The position numbers and the translations under genes were made by a program. The notes beneath the pieces were generated by a model. It saw nothing but the letters and a program-made list of their open reading frames with translations, was not told the origin of the DNA and ran no database searches. Source: Acidobacteriota bacterium (GTDB lineage Bacteria > Acidobacteriota > Thermoanaerobaculia > Multivoradales > JAGPDF01). From it: a DNA stretch of 64,000 bases. Shown piece after piece: positions 60,042 to 64,000 of the stretch (position 1 is its first letter; each line of letters opens with the position of its first letter). The stretch spans positions 1 to 64,000 of the forward strand of contig JACTMI010000006.1 in NCBI GenBank assembly GCA_014584695.1, written 5' to 3'.

Positions 60042-60120
60042 GATCCGCCGCCGAGTCTAGCGGCAGTTGCGTGGAAGCGCCTGCGGCGGGCCTCGGGCTT
60101 CGGTTGCTAGACTCGCGGCG

Positions 60121-60630
60121 ATGGCGACCGGCCGGTTGCGGGACGTCTTCCGGGCCCTCGCGGAGCTCGTCGAGGAGGGCACCGTGGGCGACTACGCCCT
60201 GGTCGAAGCCGTCGCCGCGATCTTCTACGCCGAGGCGATCCGCACCTACGACCTCGACGTCGCCGTCTCGCTGCCACTCGCCGCGGGCGCGATCCTCTCG
60301 TTGGCACCGCTCCACGAACGTCTACGCGCCATGGGCTTCGCCGCCGACGGCGAGCACGTCCGGATCCACGGCGTGCCAGTCCAGTTCCTGTCGAGCGACC
60401 CGCCGCTCTGGCGGGAAGCGGTCAGCACGGCGCGGCGCTTCGACTACGACGGCATCGAGGTCCGGGTGGCGCCGCCCGAGCATCTCGTCCTGATGGCGCT
60501 CGAGGCGCCGACCGTGCGCCGCCGGGAACGCGCCGCGCTGCTGCTCGAGTCCGGCGCGGTCGATCGCCCGGCGCTCGAATCGCTCGCCGCCCGGCACGGA
60601 CTCGCGCTCCCGGAGGCTTGGCGTGCCTGA
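60121..60630 (+). CDS. Putative nucleotidyltransferase-fold protein (AbiEii/MNT-like)
   Basis: 169 residues. 'VGDYALVEAVAAIFYAEAIRTYDLDVAVSLP' (about 22-52) fits the nucleotidyltransferase core: the Asp-x-Asp in 'YDLDVAV' would be the catalytic pair. 'IHGVPVQFLSSDPPLWREAV' and 'RVAPPEHLVLMALEA' follow, as in DUF6036/AbiEii-like proteins. The usual GG/GSx motif is not obvious, so activity is uncertain. A small gene overlaps its end by eight bases. The pair resembles a toxin-antitoxin-type arrangement. Confidence 0.7.
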   Translation: MATGRLRDVFRALAELVEEGTVGDYALVEAVAAIFYAEAIRTYDLDVAVSLPLAAGAILSLAPLHERLRAMGFAADGEHVRIHGVPVQFLSSDPPLWREAVSTARRFDYDGIEVRVAPPEHLVLMALEAPTVRRRERAALLLESGAVDRPALESLAARHGLALPEAWRA

Positions 60631-60814
60631 GCACTCCGCCACCGACCGCGAGCGCGCCTTCGCCGCCAAGTGCCGCTGGCACCAGGAGCAGGCGCGCCTG
60701 CCGCTGCGCGAGAAGTTCCGCATCCTGCTCGAGCTGCAACGCCAGGACCACCCCATCCTCGCCGCCCGCGGCGCCCTCGAGCCCTGGCAGCAGCCGTGGG
60801 CCGTGGAGCCCTAG
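60623..60814 (+). CDS. Small partner protein of the nucleotidyltransferase gene
   Basis: 63 residues from a GTG, overlapping the previous gene by eight bases. Sequence is charged and helical: 'FAAKCRWHQEQARLPLREKF' then 'ILLELQRQDHPIL' and a Trp-rich tail 'EPWQQPWAVEP'. I recognise the pattern as one that accompanies such nucleotidyltransferase genes, but no named domain. Likely acts with the upstream protein. Confidence 0.65.
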   Translation: MPEHSATDRERAFAAKCRWHQEQARLPLREKFRILLELQRQDHPILAARGALEPWQQPWAVEP

Positions 60815-60829
60815 CCGCGCCCTCCCGGA

Positions 60830-63412
60830 CTACTCCTTCCCCGCCTTGAGCTCCGGGTCGGCGAACCAGTCGTTGGGGCGCCGGTGGACGATGAGGCGCG
60901 CCCCCTTCTTCGACAGCACGAGCTCGAACGAACCGACGCCGCAGGAGAGCCGTCCCTCGACGCGCTGTTGGCCGAACTCCCGGCTCTCGATGCCGATGGT
61001 CTGCGGCTTGTACGGCGTGCCGGCGAGCGACAGGACGCCGTCGGCGTCGCTCTCGTAGGCCCGCCGTTCGCGGTCTCCGGCGAGCTGGATCTTCGCCCCG
61101 GCGATCGGTTTCCCGGCCTCGTCCCGCACCCAGCCGACCATGCGACACGGTTTCGGCACGAACGTCCGCACCGTGACGCCGCCGATCAGCCGCTCCTTCC
61201 CGGCCCCCTCGCCCTCGAGCGGCGTCGCGAAGATCCCGACCTCGCAGTCGGCGCGCTCGCCTGCGCGGGCGTCGCGCGGCGCGTCGAAGGTGACCTCGAT
61301 CTCTTTGGGGCAGTCGCGATAGGGGTGGAGCGCGAAGCGGGTCTCGCTCACCTTGCACGCCCAGGCGTTGCGCTTCGACTTCGCCCGCACTTCGAACCTC
61401 GCGGTCACCGGGAACGGGTTTTCGACCCGCACGGTGTAGAGCGACGGCGCCACGGCGAGGTTTCTCTGGGTGACGTTGTTGTCGAAGTTGGAGTCGAAGC
61501 CGAAGTCGATGGCGATCTGGGCGCACTGGTGCCCGGACGAAGCGGGGGTCCACGGCTGGCTGACGGTGACGGTCGTCGCCGCCGGCACGGTGACCTGCTG
61601 GGTGCCGACATGGAAGAACTGGTTGTTGCCGGCGCCGAAGACGTAGACCCCGAAATTGACCAGCACAGTCGCCGGCGCGGCGCCGGAGTTGCGCACGTCG
61701 GCGGTCAGGGTGTTCGCCACCCCCTGCTGCGGCGGCGCGGCGGTGTCGATGTCGATGGTGTTGTTCCACGACGGCAGGCCGCCCGCGAGGGCGCACGGCT
61801 GGCCCGGCGCTCCGGGCGGCCCGATGCAGGTCGGGAAGCCGACATCGGTCACCGCCGCGGCCGAGACCGCCGGCCAGACGTTGAGCATTCCGGCACCCAG
61901 ATCGTTGTCCCAGGCCGGATCGACCGCCGCGAACGCCGCGGTGTTGAGGCTGGTGTCGGCGCTCCGTTTGAGCAGGTCCTTGACGCTCCCCGGATCCATC
62001 GCCGGCCGCGCCGACAGCACGACCGCCGCGGCTCCGGCCACCTGCGGGCTCGCCATCGAGGTGCCGCCCTGGGAGAAGTAGAGCGTGGTCGAGTTGAACT
62101 GCGCCGAGGAGACCGCCTCGCCGGGGGCCGAGAGGTCGGGCTTGAGCGCCAGCAGGTCCGGGGTCGCGACGTTGAAGTCCATCCGCGGCCCGCGCAGGAA
62201 CTGGCTGTAATTGGTGTCGTCGCCGCGCGCCACGGTGTCGCGGTCGTTGGTGCCGCCGACGGTGACGGCGAACGAGGCCGAGCCGGGGAACATGGTGCGC
62301 ACGGTGCCGGCGGCGAGGCCGCAGTTCGAAGCATTGCCGTGCGCGACCGCCATGACGATGCCGAGGCTCGACAGGTAGTTGACCTGTTGCGCCATGGCGG
62401 AGGTGCCGTCGTCGTCGGTGCAGAAGCCGATGCTCATGTTGACGACGCGGATGTTGAACGCCGCGCGGTTGAGGCCGACCCAGTCGAGGCCTTCGGCGAC
62501 GTTGGTGGTGGTGCAGAAGCCGAGGGCGTCGCAGATCTTGACGTCGACCAGTCCGGCGCCGGGCGCCACTCCGGCGCAGTCGGTGGCGGAGCCGTCGTCG
62601 GGAGTGCTGCAGACGCGCCCCGCGACGCCCTGTCCGAGGGCGATGCCGGCGACGTGGCTGCCGTGGCTGTGGTCGTCGTCGGGGTTCAGGGTCCCGTCGG
62701 CCGGCTCGTCACCGGCATCGGTGCAGGAGCCGTTGCCGAGCGGCGCCGGCTCGCAGGAGTCGTCGATGCCGTTGAGGTTCGTGTCTTCGAAGATCAGCGG
62801 ATTGAACCCGGCGACGAACTTGCCGGCGAACTGTTCGTGGCCGTCGTCGACGCCGGTGTCCATGACGGCGATGTTGAGCCCGGCGCCGGTGAAGCCGGCG
62901 TCGGTGGCGGTGTTCGGGGAGAAGGTGACGCTGGGGCGCGACTGGACGGAGCGCGCCGACACGTCGTCCATGATCTGGCCGACCAGCTGGAGCTCGACCA
63001 TGGCCACTTCGGGCAGCGCCGCGATCTTCGCGATGTCCTCGTAACGCACGCTGTCGAGAGCGACGAAGGTGATGAGCTTGCCGATGTAGGAGATCCGTCC
63101 GAACCCGCCGAGCCGCGCCTGGATCTCTTTGAAGGAGCGGCAGCCGTTGAGGTTGACGAGGATGTCGACGAGCTCACCCTTCTCGTAGCGGCGGGTGATC
63201 TCGTCGTCGACGAAGTCGCGATCGCGGTCGCGGATCCAGGTGGTGTGCTTGCGCTGCCCGTTCATCCCCTGGATCCCGTGCCCCTCGACCGGCTGCTGCC
63301 AGGCCAGCGGGGTGAACTGGGAACCCGCGGCGGGCGCCACCGCGAGGAGCAGCGCGGCGAAGCCCCCGAGGAGGAGGACGTGGCTGACCCGGCGACATTG
63401 GAGCTTGACCAT
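60830..63412 (-). CDS. Secreted subtilisin-type (S8) serine protease
   Basis: 860 residues from ATG at 63412 (GGAGAG upstream). Signal peptide about 1-30. A propeptide-like region (about 80-150, 'VDILVNLNGCRSFKEIQARLGG') is followed by the catalytic domain: Asp185 ('NIAVMDTGVDDGH'), His253 ('HSHGSHVAGIALG'), Asn360 ('VAHGNAS') and Ser452 ('GGTSMASPQVAGAAA'). Between Asp and His is an insertion with a thrombospondin-type Ca2+ loop 'DTNLNGIDDSCE'. After the protease come a CARDB-like domain (about 555-660) and a carboxypeptidase-regulatory-like repeat near 760-810. Extracellular protein degradation is likely. Confidence 0.95.
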   Translation of the reverse strand: MVKLQCRRVSHVLLLGGFAALLLAVAPAAGSQFTPLAWQQPVEGHGIQGMNGQRKHTTWIRDRDRDFVDDEITRRYEKGELVDILVNLNGCRSFKEIQARLGGFGRISYIGKLITFVALDSVRYEDIAKIAALPEVAMVELQLVGQIMDDVSARSVQSRPSVTFSPNTATDAGFTGAGLNIAVMDTGVDDGHEQFAGKFVAGFNPLIFEDTNLNGIDDSCEPAPLGNGSCTDAGDEPADGTLNPDDDHSHGSHVAGIALGQGVAGRVCSTPDDGSATDCAGVAPGAGLVDVKICDALGFCTTTNVAEGLDWVGLNRAAFNIRVVNMSIGFCTDDDGTSAMAQQVNYLSSLGIVMAVAHGNASNCGLAAGTVRTMFPGSASFAVTVGGTNDRDTVARGDDTNYSQFLRGPRMDFNVATPDLLALKPDLSAPGEAVSSAQFNSTTLYFSQGGTSMASPQVAGAAAVVLSARPAMDPGSVKDLLKRSADTSLNTAAFAAVDPAWDNDLGAGMLNVWPAVSAAAVTDVGFPTCIGPPGAPGQPCALAGGLPSWNNTIDIDTAAPPQQGVANTLTADVRNSGAAPATVLVNFGVYVFGAGNNQFFHVGTQQVTVPAATTVTVSQPWTPASSGHQCAQIAIDFGFDSNFDNNVTQRNLAVAPSLYTVRVENPFPVTARFEVRAKSKRNAWACKVSETRFALHPYRDCPKEIEVTFDAPRDARAGERADCEVGIFATPLEGEGAGKERLIGGVTVRTFVPKPCRMVGWVRDEAGKPIAGAKIQLAGDRERRAYESDADGVLSLAGTPYKPQTIGIESREFGQQRVEGRLSCGVGSFELVLSKKGARLIVHRRPNDWFADPELKAGKE

Positions 63413-63698
63413 GGGAGCTCTCCGTTCCTGGGCCGGCGCGAGTCCGACCCACGTTGGTCCGCCACGGAGGCAGGGCACCACGCCCCCATCCTCAGGGCGG
63501 CGAGCCGGCCCCGGAGGATCGGCCCGTCAGGGAGATAGACGAACGAAGAGGCGATTCCGGTCGCAAAGAGAATCAACCGAGATGCCTAGAGTAGGCCACT
63601 TCAGTCAACCTGCCATCAGCGCAGGGTCGAAGTACCTGGAGTCCGCCAAGGACAGCGTTCCTTTTCTGTGCCTCGAGAACGAGGTACCATTCGGGACG

Positions 63699-64000
63699 AT
63701 GAACTTTCAATCAGAAGATCAGCTGGTTGAGCACCTCGTGGCCGAACTAGAGGGACTTCGCCCTTGGGGGCTCCGCGACCTCGTGCGCGAGTTTTCTTAC
63801 GGCGCTGGCCGGGCAGACGTGGTGGGTGTTCTCGAAAGTGGTGGCGTGATTGCAATAGAAGCCAAGCTCGAGCGCTGGAAGGAGGCCCTTCACCAAGCCT
63901 ATCGAAACACCTGTTTCACCAATCACTCATATGTTCTGTTGCCTTGGGCTGCAGCGCAGAGAGCATCGTCTTTCTTGGGAGAGTTCGAGCGCCGCGGAGT
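63699..64000 (+). CDS. PD-(D/E)XK nuclease-like protein, 3' end outside window
   Basis: The gene runs off the right edge. The first 100 residues carry Asp40 in 'FSYGAGRADVVGVL', then Glu54-Ala-Lys56 in 'VIAIEAKL', the D-(X)n-E-x-K signature of PD-(D/E)XK nucleases, followed by 'ALHQAYRNTCFTNHSYVLLP', a helix-strand pair often seen after the core. Codon use (ATA, TTT, CAA) and lower GC than the rest of the window point to recent transfer. An in-frame ATG at 63582 with open sequence is an alternative start. It could belong to a restriction or other defence locus, but most of the gene is not visible. Confidence 0.6.
   Translation, partial: MNFQSEDQLVEHLVAELEGLRPWGLRDLVREFSYGAGRADVVGVLESGGVIAIEAKLERWKEALHQAYRNTCFTNHSYVLLPWAAAQRASSFLGEFERRG

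Noticed and set aside
60884-63538. An 884-codon open frame on the plus strand opposite the subtilase
   Set aside because: Low-complexity product; the minus strand has the catalytic Asp, His, Asn and Ser of an S8 protease.

Overview
The window is very GC-rich bacterial DNA with a strong third-position GC bias and densely packed, often 4-bp-overlapping genes. Several features together suggest an uncultured member of the Acidobacteriota, perhaps near Thermoanaerobaculia/Holophagae. These are two ECF-type sigma factors of the 'LVHEAYLKL / ARAMRQ(I/V)LID' kind, each near a PASTA-less Ser/Thr kinase with a TPR tail, CSLREA and FG-GAP secreted proteins, and an Mpl ligase. This placement is an inference. 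Mpl also implies a diderm with meso-DAP peptidoglycan. No phage, IS, CRISPR or rRNA was found.

Layout. 1-7272: a complete F1Fo ATP synthase operon in standard order, with an in-frame ~70-residue insertion in the alpha subunit and signal-peptide-like N-termini on subunits c and b. 7363-16051 (mostly minus): a TPR Ser/Thr kinase with its sigma factor, a TPR/RDD membrane pair, and Mpl. 16145-21571: a DUF1573 protein, then the minus-strand cluster amidase-GerMN-murI-rph (recalling racE-gerM-rph of Bacillus), and a VOC protein. 21641-21716: tRNA-Glu(CTC).

21.8-26.5 kb is an accessory block beside the tRNA. It holds an AraC regulator bracketed by an exact 14-bp inverted repeat, a metallothionein-like Cys-rich peptide, a small membrane protein, a methyltransferase and an MDR oxidoreductase in one tightly coupled minus-strand set. 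Divergent from it are a small lipoprotein and a half-length thioredoxin-reductase-like protein, followed by the 3' remnant of an FG-GAP gene. This is the best candidate for an uncharacterised system, plausibly metal(loid) or electrophile detoxification; the function is inferred.

26.6-33 kb: divergent ackA and pta, a lipoprotein hydrolase, DUF2177, a BLUF photoreceptor next to folE, and a DUF2975-XRE-membrane operon with a large AT-rich operator. 33-36.2 kb is gene-poor, with two families of short dispersed repeats, a PEP-mutase/isocitrate-lyase-like enzyme and two lipoproteins. 36.3-40 kb: a YtrA-type GntR/ABC transporter operon with a clear palindromic operator. 40.2-47 kb: an esterase-TPR fusion, an M20 peptidase, and a tandem pair of FG-GAP proteins. 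46.4-50.5 kb: the second sigma factor and TPR kinase. 50.8-58.5 kb: a hydrolase, a glycosyltransferase-like membrane protein, a thioredoxin-fold lipoprotein, a CSLREA protein and an NTF2-VOC fusion. 58.5-63.4 kb: a PlsC-type acyltransferase, a nucleotidyltransferase/small-protein pair and a secreted subtilase. At the right edge (from about 63.5 kb) GC falls and a truncated PD-(D/E)XK nuclease-like gene begins, possibly the edge of a transferred or defence region.

Four ORFs (ending at 26529, 42954, 44675 and 57368) end in the same short tail, F-x-D-[DG]-F-[DE]-[ST]-G-...-W-S-...-P-stop. It looks like a shared C-terminal sorting or anchoring tag.
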